DNA of 56,906 nt from Verrucomicrobiota bacterium (GTDB lineage Bacteria > Verrucomicrobiota > Verrucomicrobiia > Verrucomicrobiales > DEV007): assembly GCA_024277195.1 (NCBI GenBank), contig JAJRVS010000329.1:1-56906 (forward strand), written 5' to 3'. The notes beneath the pieces are model-generated. The model had not been told where the DNA came from, ran no database searches, and saw nothing but the letters and a program-made list of their open reading frames with translations. Shown piece after piece: positions 26,892 to 37,097 of this stretch. The number at the start of each line of letters is the position of its first letter. Positions within the stretch are counted from its first letter, which is position 1. The position numbers and the translations under genes were made by a program.

Positions 26892-27281
26892 CGGACGGGT
26901 GTTTACCCGTGGGGAACTGCCTTCCCTCCACCTGAAAATACCGACAATTATTTGGGCGAAGAAGCGAAACAACTTCCTAGCTTAGACGCTGAGGGAGAAA
27001 TTCCTATTAAAGGTTATAATGATGGATATGCAGGCACCGCCCCTGTTGGACACTTTAAAATGAATCAATTTGGCATATACGACCTCGGCGGTAACGTCTG
27101 GGAACTGTGTCAGGACTGGTTGGATCCAGCAAAAATGAAAAAACGGGTTTTCAGAGGCATGTCGTTTAAAGAATCTTCATCCTATGCGTTAAGATCGTCC
27201 AAGCGAGGCGGAATCACTCCAGGTTATGTCTCACCTAATGGTGGTTTTCGTGTCGTTATAGCTGACAATAAGCGCGATTAA
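26892..27281 (+). pseudogene. 5'-truncated FGE-sulfatase-domain gene
   Basis: The frame after an in-frame TGA (26889-26891) is open for 129 codons and reads as the second half of an FGE-sulfatase domain: VYPWGTAFPPPENTDNY, YAGTAPVGHFKMNQFGIYDL, GGNVWELCQDW and finally PNGGFRVVI. The order and spacing match residues of the intact neighbour at 25404-26513, for example IYPWGKSFPP and APVGSFKANKYGLFDMGG. Signal peptide, SHD1-like module and the first half of the domain are missing, and no start with a ribosome binding site is present before the conserved block (the first in-frame ATG/GTG/TTG at 26952 is inside it). It is therefore a gene remnant. Confidence 0.8.
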
Positions 27282-27369
27282 ATTGAAAATACTATAAATT
27301 TCCACAATTTTCACAAAATACACCAAAATGGACCTTGCCCGTGTAACGCATTTTTCACAATCATCGTAG

Positions 27370-27398
27370 TTGACTGCCCGCCCTAAGATTGCTTAATT
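27370..27398 (+). promoter_or_regulatory. Probable promoter of the gap-pgk-tpiA operon
   Basis: TTGACT (27370-27375) and TTAATT (27393-27398) are separated by 17 bases, the ideal spacing for a housekeeping sigma factor. The -10 box is a weak match. Transcription would start near 27405 and give a leader of about 115 bases before the gap ATG at 27520. No terminator or other gene intervenes. Confidence 0.4.
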
Positions 27399-27480
27399 AG
27401 CGCCGCTCTGTCTTGGACTGCAAAAACGTCCTAGCAATTCGAACCCAAACGGTCTCAAAGCCTGCTGGTTCAACACTTGA

Positions 27481-28521
<1,041 letters not shown>

Positions 28522-28540
28522 GAACTCAGTAAGTTTATAC

Positions 28541-28577
28541 ACCCGTCAGAACGCCATGCGTTCTGACGGGTTTCTTT
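28541..28577 (+). terminator. Hairpin terminator between gap and pgk
   Basis: ACCCGTCAGAACGC (28541-28554) pairs perfectly with GCGTTCTGACGGGT (28558-28571) around CAT, followed by TTCTTTT. With a 14-bp stem it is a strong hairpin. Because pgk and tpiA follow without another obvious promoter, it may act as a partial terminator that keeps gap mRNA more abundant, or as an mRNA stabiliser. Confidence 0.75.
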
Positions 28578-28614
28578 TCAAAACACCGATTAAAAAACGA
28601 CCGACTCTCGGCAC

Positions 28615-29832
28615 ATGGCAAAGCTCACTATTCAGGATCTCACCGTAGAAGGAAAACGCATTCTGGTGCGGGTAGACTTCAACGTTCCTCTCAAAGATTC
28701 TGACGATGGATCACAACGCATCATCACCGATGATACCCGTATTCAAGCCGCCCTGCCCTCCATTCAACACCTGATCAAAAACGGTGGACGAGTGATTTTG
28801 ATGTCCCATCTAGGACGTCCCAAAGGCGAACGCAACGCCAAATTTTCTCTACAACCAGCAGCTGAGCGCCTAAGCGAACTGCTCGGCAGTCCCGTTACTT
28901 TTGCCAAGGACTGCATCGGCGACGAAACAACCGCCGCCGTAGATCAACTGGAAAACGGACAAGTCCTGCTGTTGGAAAACGTCAGTTATTACAACGAAGA
29001 AACCGCCAACGCCCCTGACTTTGCTGCCCAACTTGCAGCTCACGGTGATATTTTTGTTAATGATGCTTTTGGAACCGCGCACCGCGCCCACGCATCCACA
29101 GCAGGCGTGACGGCCTACATCGACACCTGCGCGATGGGCTTTCTCGTTGAACGCGAGTTGCAATACTTGCAAGACGAACTGCGCGAACCCAAGCGCCCTT
29201 TTGTTGTCATCATGGGCGGCGCCAAAGTCTCCGACAAAATCCAAGTCATCACCGCCCTGCTCGACAAAGCTGATTCATTCATCATCGGCGGAGGTATGGC
29301 CTACACTTTCCGCAAAGCGCAAGGTTACACCATCGGTAAAAGTATTTGCGAAAACGACAAACTCGATCTCGCGCTAGACATCCTTAAACAAGCCGAGGAA
29401 AAAAACACCCAATTCCTTTTGCCCGCCGACAACCTGCAAGCCGACGCCTTTGGCGAAGATGCCAATGTGAAATACACCAACGTATATTCCGGTGGCACTG
29501 GCGGCATCGACGAAGAATGGGAAGGCCTCGACATCGGCCCGGAAGCGGTCGAAGAATTCTCCAAAGTCATCGCCACTGCCGGCACCGTCATCTGGAACGG
29601 CCCGATGGGCGTTTTTGAAATTGATAAATTTTCCAAGGGAACCCAAGCCATCGCACAAGCGATGGCCAAAGCCGACGCGGTGACCATCATCGGCGGCGGC
29701 GATTCTGTCACCGCAGTGAACAAATACGGACTCGCTGATCAAATGACTTTCATTTCAACTGGCGGCGGCGCTTCCCTTGAACTGCTGGAAGGCAAGACCC
29801 TGCCAGGCATCGCATCTCTCTCAGACAAATAG
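28615..29832 (+). CDS. pgk: Phosphoglycerate kinase
   Basis: The 405-residue cytoplasmic enzyme transfers a phosphate from 1,3-bisphosphoglycerate to ADP. Motifs in order are RVDFNVPLKD (substrate-binding start), SHLGRPKG, LLLENVSYYNEE, VNDAFGTAHRAHAS, the hinge with MGGAKVSDKI, NGPMGVFE and the nucleotide-binding IIGGGDSVTAV near the end. The start ATG is 93 bases after the gap stop and beyond the hairpin. The segment that follows LLLENV normally reads RF/Y; here it is SYYNEE, a slight deviation. Confidence 0.97.
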   Translation: MAKLTIQDLTVEGKRILVRVDFNVPLKDSDDGSQRIITDDTRIQAALPSIQHLIKNGGRVILMSHLGRPKGERNAKFSLQPAAERLSELLGSPVTFAKDCIGDETTAAVDQLENGQVLLLENVSYYNEETANAPDFAAQLAAHGDIFVNDAFGTAHRAHASTAGVTAYIDTCAMGFLVERELQYLQDELREPKRPFVVIMGGAKVSDKIQVITALLDKADSFIIGGGMAYTFRKAQGYTIGKSICENDKLDLALDILKQAEEKNTQFLLPADNLQADAFGEDANVKYTNVYSGGTGGIDEEWEGLDIGPEAVEEFSKVIATAGTVIWNGPMGVFEIDKFSKGTQAIAQAMAKADAVTIIGGGDSVTAVNKYGLADQMTFISTGGGASLELLEGKTLPGIASLSDK

Positions 29833-29861
29833 CAAATAGATAACCACGGCTCCTCACACTT

Positions 29862-30662
<801 letters not shown>

Positions 30663-30700
30663 TCTCAGCGCTAAGGCCTTCTGCATAAATCATGCAGAAC

Positions 30701-30733
30701 AAAAAAGGATCGCAGCCATGCGATCCTTTTTTT
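30701..30733 (+). terminator. Strong terminator of the gap-pgk-tpiA operon
   Basis: GGATCGCA (30707-30714) pairs with TGCGATCC (30719-30726) around GCCA, and a run of T residues follows (30727-30733). An A run precedes the stem, so it could also stop the convergent metE transcript from the other side. Confidence 0.85.
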
Positions 30734-30818
30734 GTAGCCACCTTCCGCAAAAATAACACCTCCTCTCCTCAAACTACTGCATTAGTAACTTTCAAGGAAA
30801 GGTTGATCCATCCTCGAA

Positions 30819-33179
30819 TCAATCGGGGTTTTTCTCACGCAATTTGCGCGCTGCATTGACCATGTTCACCATGCTCGCTTTGGTCTCCGGCCAGTCGCGC
30901 GTTTTGAGTCCACAATCAGGGTTAACCCAAATCGCTTCCTTCGGCAACAATCCCGTAGCCTTTTCCAGCAAAGACACCATCTCGGCTTCATCCGGAACCC
31001 GTGGACTATGGATATCCCACACCCCCGGCCCAATTCCATTCGGGTATTCAAAATCGCGGAAAGCTTCCAGTAATTCCATCTGCGAACGCGAGGTCTCCAT
31101 CGATATCACATCCGCGTCCAGCGCGGCAATCGAATCAATGATGTCATTAAACTCACAATAACACATGTGAGTATGGATCTGGGTCGCATCGTCCACCCCG
31201 GATGCCGAGATCCGAAAAGCCTTGATCGCCCAGTCGAGGTAAACCGGCCAATTGTTTTTCCGCAGCGGCAGACCCTCACGCAAAGCCGGTTCGTCGATCT
31301 GGATCACATCAATGCCTGCCTCCTCCAGATCATTGACCTCGTCGCGAATCGCCAGGGCAATTTGCCAAGCCGTATCTTTTCGCGATTGATCATCACGCAC
31401 AAAACTCCACTGTAAAATAGTGATCGGACCCGTCAGCATGCCTTTCACTGGGAGCTTGGTGCTATCTTTGGCAAACTTGGTCCACTTCACCGTCATCGCC
31501 TCGGGGCGACTGACATCGCCAAAAATAATCGGCGGTTTCACACAGCGGGTTCCATAACTCTGCACCCAGCCAAAACTTGAAAAGGCAAAACCTTCCAGCT
31601 CTTCACCAAAATACTCAACCATATCGTTGCGCTCAAATTCCCCATGCACCAGAACATCCACTCCGATTTCCTCCTGCCAACGAATCGATTCCAGCGTTTT
31701 CTCTTCTAGAAAAACATCGTATTCAGATTCACTGATTGTCCCCTTGCGTCGCTCCGATCGCGCTTTACGCACATCCGAAGTCTGTGGCAAAGATCCGATA
31801 GTGGTGGTTGGATACAATGGCAAAGCTAACTTTTCCTGCTGAATTTTAAAACGCTCCAGGTAAGGTGTAGTGCGTTGCCAGTCTTCAGGCCCAATCGCTT
31901 TTAAGCGCTCTTGCACGGCAGTATTGTGAATACGTTGACTCTCCGTCCGCTTTTCCCATGAAATCTGATTAACCTCCACTGCTGCCGCCACCGATTCCTC
32001 CCCTTCCGGGCAAGCCGCTACCGCAATCACTCGAACTTCATCCAGTTTCTGTTTGGCAAAAGCCAGCCAATCCATCAATTCGCCATCCAATTTCGTTTCC
32101 AAATCAAGATCCATCGGAACATGCTGCAAGGAACAGGACGGCGCTACCCAAACTCGCTCAGCGCCCAAACATTCCACTGCGCGTTTCACCACAGCGATCG
32201 ATTTTTTGAAGTTATTCTTCCAGATATTTCGACCATCCACCACTCCCAGGGAAATGATCTTGTCCTCCGGCACATGCGAAAGCACCCAGTCAATCTGACC
32301 CGGAGCGCGCACCAAATCCAAATGAACCACATCCACTGGCAGCGACAAAGCCAAGCGTTCGTTATCGCGTAATGAATCAAAATAAGTCAACAGAACCAGC
32401 TGAGTACGCTCACCCTGCGGGTCCGCGTTGTTGACCGCTTCACGGATCTTTTGATAAGCCTTTTGATAGGCTGCATCAGCTCCCTTGGGCAAGTCCATCA
32501 CCAATTGCGGTTCGTGAAAAGCAATCGTGCGCGCTCCCGCTTTCACCAGGGAACTTACTTGCTCGCACAATACATCCAACAAAGCATCCAACAAGTCATC
32601 CAGTACATCAAAATCTTGCTGTCCTACCACTTTGCCCAACAGCAAAAAAGTCAGCGGGCCGATCAGAACAGGCATCGTTTCCAAGCCCAGCGCCTTGGCC
32701 TCTTCATACTCTGCCAGGGCTTTATTTTCACGCAGGCTGAAACGGGTATTTTGATCAAATTCAGGCACCAAATAATGGTAGTTGGTATCATACCATTTGG
32801 TCATCTCCATCGCCGTGGTTGATTCGCCGCAAGCACAGCTCTCATGCTCTTCATGATTTCCTTCCGCCGCCACTCCACGAGCCATCGCAAAATACAAATC
32901 CAAATCATTGGCAAAGTCGCTGGCTTGAAATCTCGCCGGAATCGCTCCGTAAGCCAACACCGCATCTAGCATCTGGTCATAATATGAAAAATCATTGCTC
33001 GGAATCCAATCAATGCCCGCGCCCTTTTGCTCCTGCCAATGACGTTTCCTCAACGATGCTGCCAACTCATCCAGTTCATCTTTCGACAAGCGCCCTTTCC
33101 AATAAGATTCGATCGATTTTTTCAACTCGCGTTTCCGCCCAATGCGCGGGTAGCCCAAATTTAATGTAGTAATTTTCAT
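30819..33179 (-). CDS. metE: Cobalamin-independent methionine synthase
   Basis: It transfers a methyl group from methyltetrahydrofolate to homocysteine. From the ATG at 33179 (786 residues) the protein starts with the characteristic MKITTLNLGYPRIGRKRELK; an in-frame ATG at 33206 adds nine residues outside the family pattern. The N-terminal barrel is followed by the C-terminal catalytic barrel with TTTIGSLPQTSDVR, HGEFERNDMVEYFGE, IQIDEPALREGLP and the zinc ligands HTHMCYCEF and NPDCGLKTR. The upstream 200 bases hold a palindrome and a direct repeat but no recognisable B12 or SAM riboswitch. Confidence 0.96.
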   Translation of the reverse strand: MKITTLNLGYPRIGRKRELKKSIESYWKGRLSKDELDELAASLRKRHWQEQKGAGIDWIPSNDFSYYDQMLDAVLAYGAIPARFQASDFANDLDLYFAMARGVAAEGNHEEHESCACGESTTAMEMTKWYDTNYHYLVPEFDQNTRFSLRENKALAEYEEAKALGLETMPVLIGPLTFLLLGKVVGQQDFDVLDDLLDALLDVLCEQVSSLVKAGARTIAFHEPQLVMDLPKGADAAYQKAYQKIREAVNNADPQGERTQLVLLTYFDSLRDNERLALSLPVDVVHLDLVRAPGQIDWVLSHVPEDKIISLGVVDGRNIWKNNFKKSIAVVKRAVECLGAERVWVAPSCSLQHVPMDLDLETKLDGELMDWLAFAKQKLDEVRVIAVAACPEGEESVAAAVEVNQISWEKRTESQRIHNTAVQERLKAIGPEDWQRTTPYLERFKIQQEKLALPLYPTTTIGSLPQTSDVRKARSERRKGTISESEYDVFLEEKTLESIRWQEEIGVDVLVHGEFERNDMVEYFGEELEGFAFSSFGWVQSYGTRCVKPPIIFGDVSRPEAMTVKWTKFAKDSTKLPVKGMLTGPITILQWSFVRDDQSRKDTAWQIALAIRDEVNDLEEAGIDVIQIDEPALREGLPLRKNNWPVYLDWAIKAFRISASGVDDATQIHTHMCYCEFNDIIDSIAALDADVISMETSRSQMELLEAFRDFEYPNGIGPGVWDIHSPRVPDEAEMVSLLEKATGLLPKEAIWVNPDCGLKTRDWPETKASMVNMVNAARKLREKNPD

Positions 33180-33200
33180 TGAAATCACAATACATGCATA

Positions 33201-33303
33201 AATCATGATTCGTCAATATGTCATTCATCGTTGGGGGGGGCGAGCTCTGCGCGACCGCGTCCGCACTTTCAATATCCGAGCCCCCACTCAGCCGCGTCCG
33301 CAC
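33201..33303. promoter_or_regulatory. Palindrome and direct repeats upstream of metE
   Basis: AATCATGATT (33201-33210) is a perfect 10-base palindrome 22 bases upstream of the metE start. Further up are a run of eight G (33233-33240) and two identical 12-base direct copies of CCGCGTCCGCAC (33255-33266 and 33292-33303), with centres 37 bases apart. These are possible operator sites for methionine control, but I recognise no known regulator box. The same interval is shared with queH, which starts at 33444 on the other strand. Confidence 0.35.
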
Positions 33304-33443
33304 CATCCAACCGCACCTCGTCCTTTTCAGTTAACCCTTTAGTGCCCATCTCCCTTCGACTGTCTCTCCCCCGAATCCAGCTGTGAAATCAGTGGTTATA
33401 AGCTTTTTTGCCATGTAGAGTGCACAGCGTTACCTTGCCAAGC

Positions 33444-34196
33444 ATGAACACACCCAATCCAGCACCCGACTCAGCTGCCAAACAATCTGGCAATCCGATG
33501 GATCGTTTTTCGGTGGAAAACTATCAGCGCCCAGTGCTGGATACCCCCAACGGCGCAGAAAAAGTCCTGATGCACTCCTGCTGCGCCCCCTGTGCTTCGG
33601 AAGTCATGGACGCCCTGGCCGCATCAGGCATCAAAACCACGATCTATTTTTACAACCCCAACATTCATCCGCGCGACGAATACAACATCCGTAAAGAGGA
33701 AAACATCCGCTACGCACAAAAACTCGGCATGGACTTTGTCGATGGCGATTACGATGCTAAAAACTGGTTTGACCGGGTAGAGGGTCTCGAAAACGAACCC
33801 GAACGTGGCTCGCGCTGCACCGCTTGTTTTGACATGCGTTTCGAGCGCACTGCCGCTTATGCCGCCGCCCATGGGTTCAATTTGATCTCCTCCACTTTAG
33901 GCATATCACGCTGGAAAGACATGGACCAGATCAACGGCTGCGGCCAACGGTCCGCTGCCCGCTTCCCCGGAATGCAATACTGGACCTTCAACTGGCGCAA
34001 ACAAGGCGGTAGCCAGCGCATGATCGAAATTTCCAAAAACGAAGAATTCTATCAACAAGAATACTGCGGCTGCGTCTTCAGCTTGCGCGACACCAATGAT
34101 TGGCGAGTCTCCAAAGGGCGCGAAAAAATCCAGCGCAAAGTGAAGTTCTACGGTCGCGAGGCGGTATTGTCGGAAGACGATGACACAGAAGAGTGA
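33444..34196 (+). CDS. queH: Epoxyqueuosine reductase QueH
   Basis: QueH reduces epoxyqueuosine to queuosine in the anticodon of certain tRNAs and is the B12-free alternative to QueG. The 250-residue product from the ATG at 33444 (an in-frame start at 33408 is longer but lacks conservation) contains the cysteine pair MHSCCAPC, the [10 protein letters not shown] helix, the second pair [10 protein letters not shown] and the late [12 protein letters not shown]. These cysteines bind iron-sulfur and metal cofactors. It is divergent from metE, which is likewise the cobalamin-independent version of an enzyme. Confidence 0.93.
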   Translation: MNTPNPAPDSAAKQSGNPMDRFSVENYQRPVLDTPNGAEKVLMHSCCAPCASEVMDALAASGIKTTIYFYNPNIHPRDEYNIRKEENIRYAQKLGMDFVDGDYDAKNWFDRVEGLENEPERGSRCTACFDMRFERTAAYAAAHGFNLISSTLGISRWKDMDQINGCGQRSAARFPGMQYWTFNWRKQGGSQRMIEISKNEEFYQQEYCGCVFSLRDTNDWRVSKGREKIQRKVKFYGREAVLSEDDDTEE

Positions 34197-34276
34197 TTTG
34201 ACCTCATATCCGCGCTTGCACCGCGATTACTCCCCCGCCATAGTGGTCACCCATTCACTCTGATCAAAGCCTCATC

Positions 34277-35593
34277 ATGGCCGATTCAAATACCAACAAC
34301 GCACTCAAAATTGGGCTGGCTGGCTTCGGCAATGTCGGCGCTGGTGTTTATAAAAATTTACTCAAAAACGGCCAGCTATTGCGTGAACGCACCGGCAAAG
34401 AGCTGCTCGTCCACCGCATCGTCGTCCGCGATCTCGACAAAAAACGCGAGATCGACCTGCCCGGCGAACGGGTCAGCACTGATCTCGATGACCTTATTCG
34501 TGACGAAGAAATCGACATCGTGGTCGAACTGATCGGCGGAACAGAACGCGCATTTGAACTGGTCAAAGCTGCCTTGGAGAACGGCAAAGCCGTGGTCACT
34601 GGCAACAAGGCCCTGCTCGCCGAACACGGCAAAGAACTGTTCGCCATCGCCGACCGTGAAAAAACTCCCATCTACTTCGAAGCCGCCGTCGCCGGCGGTA
34701 TCCCGATCATCAAAACGGTGCAGGAATCATTGGTCGGCAACAACATCGAATCGATGGCTGGCATCATCAACGGCACCAGCAACTACATCCTCGGCCGCAT
34801 GAGCGATGCCGGACTGGGATACGAAGAAGCCCTAGAAGAAGCCCAACAACTCGGTTATGCCGAAGCCGATCCCGCGCTTGATGTCAACGGCTGGGACGCG
34901 GCCCACAAAGCCATCATTCTCGCCTCTTTGTCCTACGGATCATGGGTGCGCAGTGAGGATATTTTTGTCGAAGGCATAGAAAAAATTTCCCTGGCAGACA
35001 TCCACGTCGCGCGCGATCTTGGTTACGTCATCAAGCTGCTCGCCATCATTCGACTCGATCCCGACTCGGGCAACATCGAAGTCCGGGTGCAGCCATCACT
35101 GATCCCCAAATCACACATCCTCGCTTCGGTGGATGGGGTCTTTAATGCGATTTTTGTCCGTGGCGACATCGTCGGCGAAACCTTGTTTTACGGATCCGGC
35201 GCCGGCCAGGATCCCACCTCCAGTTCGGTCATCAGTGATCTCGCCGATGCCGCCGCCCACCTCAACGGGTCTGCCGCCAGCCGCACCGGATTTGTGCCGC
35301 ACGGACTTTATGGCCAACCGTTGCCAGTGGATCAAAGCACTTCGCAATATTACCTGCGTCTGAGCGTAGCCGACCAGCCCGGTGTGATCGCCCAAATCGC
35401 CGGCATTCTTGGTGAACACCAAATCGGCATCTCTTCCATGATCCAACCCGAAGAGCACTGCGACGGAGCCGCCTCAATTTTTCTCATGCTCTACTTTGCC
35501 CCCTTCGGCACGATGAAAAAAGCCGTCGCGCAAATTGCCCAACTCGACTGCATCCAAGATGAACCCATCCTGATGCGAGTGGAATCCCTATAG
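34277..35593 (+). CDS. hom: Homoserine dehydrogenase
   Basis: The 438-residue enzyme reduces aspartate semialdehyde to homoserine. It has the nucleotide-binding start IGLAGFGNVGAGVYKNL, VTGNKALLAEHGKEL, the catalytic core AAVAGGIPIIKTVQESL with GIINGTSNYIL, EADPALDVNGWDAAHKA, and a C-terminal ACT domain (YYLRLSVADQPGVIAQIAGI) that probably senses threonine. It is first in the set hom-thrC-lysC, with 61 bases before thrC. It is not fused to aspartate kinase, unlike E. coli ThrA. Confidence 0.96.
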   Translation: MADSNTNNALKIGLAGFGNVGAGVYKNLLKNGQLLRERTGKELLVHRIVVRDLDKKREIDLPGERVSTDLDDLIRDEEIDIVVELIGGTERAFELVKAALENGKAVVTGNKALLAEHGKELFAIADREKTPIYFEAAVAGGIPIIKTVQESLVGNNIESMAGIINGTSNYILGRMSDAGLGYEEALEEAQQLGYAEADPALDVNGWDAAHKAIILASLSYGSWVRSEDIFVEGIEKISLADIHVARDLGYVIKLLAIIRLDPDSGNIEVRVQPSLIPKSHILASVDGVFNAIFVRGDIVGETLFYGSGAGQDPTSSSVISDLADAAAHLNGSAASRTGFVPHGLYGQPLPVDQSTSQYYLRLSVADQPGVIAQIAGILGEHQIGISSMIQPEEHCDGAASIFLMLYFAPFGTMKKAVAQIAQLDCIQDEPILMRVESL

Positions 35594-35654
35594 GATCCCT
35601 GTTCATAGAGGCTGAAACTTTCCGTTCGCCACAGCTCTCGCCTATAACTCATCC

Positions 35655-37019
35655 ATGAAATTTCAAAGCACTCGCAGCGCTTCACCAGCCCTTGGTTTCC
35701 GTGACGCCTTTGCCTCGGGACTGGCCCCCGACGGAGGCCTTTACGTTCCAGAATCTTTGCCACCAATGCCTGACTCGCTGCTCAATGGCTCAGCCGATTC
35801 CTACCCTAACCTGGCTTTTGAATTCCTCCGTCACTTCGACACCGACCACACCGCCGATGAACTGAAAAGCCTCATCGACCGCTCCTACCAAGGCACCTTC
35901 GACGATTCCGCCACCGCGCCTTTGCGTCAACTCGCCGACGATCTGTTTGTGCTCGAACTTTTCCACGGCCCCACCCTCGCTTTCAAGGACTTCGGACTGC
36001 AACTGGTTGGCAATCTTTTTGAAGACCAAATTCAACGCAGCGGTCAAGCGATCAACGTGCTCGGTGCCACCTCGGGCGATACCGGTTCGGCCGCCATCCA
36101 TGGACTGGCTGGAAAAAAAGGCGTCAACGTTTTCATCCTCTACCCCAAGGGCAGGATCTCTCCACTGCAAGAGCGCCAGATGACCTGCACGGCGGCCGAC
36201 AACATTTTCCCCATCCCCATCGAAGGTTCCTTCGACGATGCCCAGTTGATGGTGAAAGAACTTTTTGGGGATCTGGAATTCAAAGCCGAAGTCGGACTGT
36301 CAGCGATCAACTCCATCAACCTCGCCCGAGTGCTGGCCCAAGCCATCTATTACTTCCACGCCTGGGCTCAATTGCCCGCCGCCGCGCGTGCCAACGATCC
36401 GACCTTTGTGGTGCCCACCGGCAACTTCGGCAATATCCTCGCCGGCTGGCTGGCTGGCAAAATGGGACTGCCCGCCAAACACTACAGCATCGCCACCAAC
36501 CGCAACGACATCCTCTACCGCCTATTCACCAGCGGCTCCTACCAACCCGGCGACGTCAACGCCAGCCTCGCCCCCTCGATGGATATCCAGGTCGCGTCCA
36601 ATTTTGAGCGTTTCCTTTTTTACCATCTCAAAGAAAACGGGCAACAGGTTAGTGAAATCATGCAACGCATCGGCGATGGCGAAGATTTACAGATCCCCGA
36701 CTTTGATAGCGACGCTTTCAAAGCCACCCACAGCTCCGATGAAGATATCACTTCGCTGATCCAGCAGGTCTACCAGGATCACAACTACATCGTCGATCCC
36801 CACACCGCCTGCGCTTTCAAAGATCTGGATCGCTCACACACCAACATCGTGCTCTCCACCGCCCACCCGGCCAAATTCCCCGATACCATCCACGACGCAA
36901 TCGGCCAGCACCCCACCCACCCTTCCCTGGAAAAACTCAAGCAGCGCAGCCCCGTCACCTACCCGCAAGCGGCCAAGGCATCCGCCATCCGCGAATTCAT
37001 CCGCGCTAATCGAGCCTGA
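35655..37019 (+). CDS. thrC: Threonine synthase
   Basis: A 454-residue PLP enzyme that converts phosphohomoserine to threonine. The start resembles the long threonine synthases (MKFQSTRSASPALGFRDAF, with GLAPDGGLYVPE), the cofactor lysine is in FHGPTLAFKDFGLQ, and LGATSGDTGSAAIHG and VVPTGNFGNILAGWLAGKMG hold phosphate and cofactor-binding residues. It ends close to a hairpin terminator that separates it from lysC. With hom and lysC it covers three of the steps from aspartate to threonine; thrB and asd are not in the window. Confidence 0.96.
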   Translation: MKFQSTRSASPALGFRDAFASGLAPDGGLYVPESLPPMPDSLLNGSADSYPNLAFEFLRHFDTDHTADELKSLIDRSYQGTFDDSATAPLRQLADDLFVLELFHGPTLAFKDFGLQLVGNLFEDQIQRSGQAINVLGATSGDTGSAAIHGLAGKKGVNVFILYPKGRISPLQERQMTCTAADNIFPIPIEGSFDDAQLMVKELFGDLEFKAEVGLSAINSINLARVLAQAIYYFHAWAQLPAAARANDPTFVVPTGNFGNILAGWLAGKMGLPAKHYSIATNRNDILYRLFTSGSYQPGDVNASLAPSMDIQVASNFERFLFYHLKENGQQVSEIMQRIGDGEDLQIPDFDSDAFKATHSSDEDITSLIQQVYQDHNYIVDPHTACAFKDLDRSHTNIVLSTAHPAKFPDTIHDAIGQHPTHPSLEKLKQRSPVTYPQAAKASAIREFIRANRA

Positions 37020-37063
37020 GCGCGCCGCATCAACAAGAAGTCATTGGACATTGGCTCCACTTA

Positions 37064-37090
37064 CGGCATAAGTCATGCCGAGCTTTTTTT
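37064..37090 (+). terminator. Hairpin terminator directly before lysC
   Basis: CGGCAT (37064-37069) pairs with ATGCCG (37075-37080) and is followed by AGC and seven T residues (37084-37090). The lysC ATG comes only eight bases later, so the hairpin occupies the place of a ribosome binding site. It may end the hom-thrC transcript, or act as an attenuator on lysC. Confidence 0.7.
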
Positions 37091-37097
37091 ATAAACC

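Noticed and set aside
26744-26935. Small open frame of 63 codons before the FGE fragment
   Set aside because: No recognisable protein, no ribosome binding site, and it runs out of frame into the pseudogene.
33180-33443. B12 or SAM riboswitch upstream of metE
   Set aside because: I looked for the conserved core elements on the minus strand and found none; only a palindrome and direct repeats are visible.
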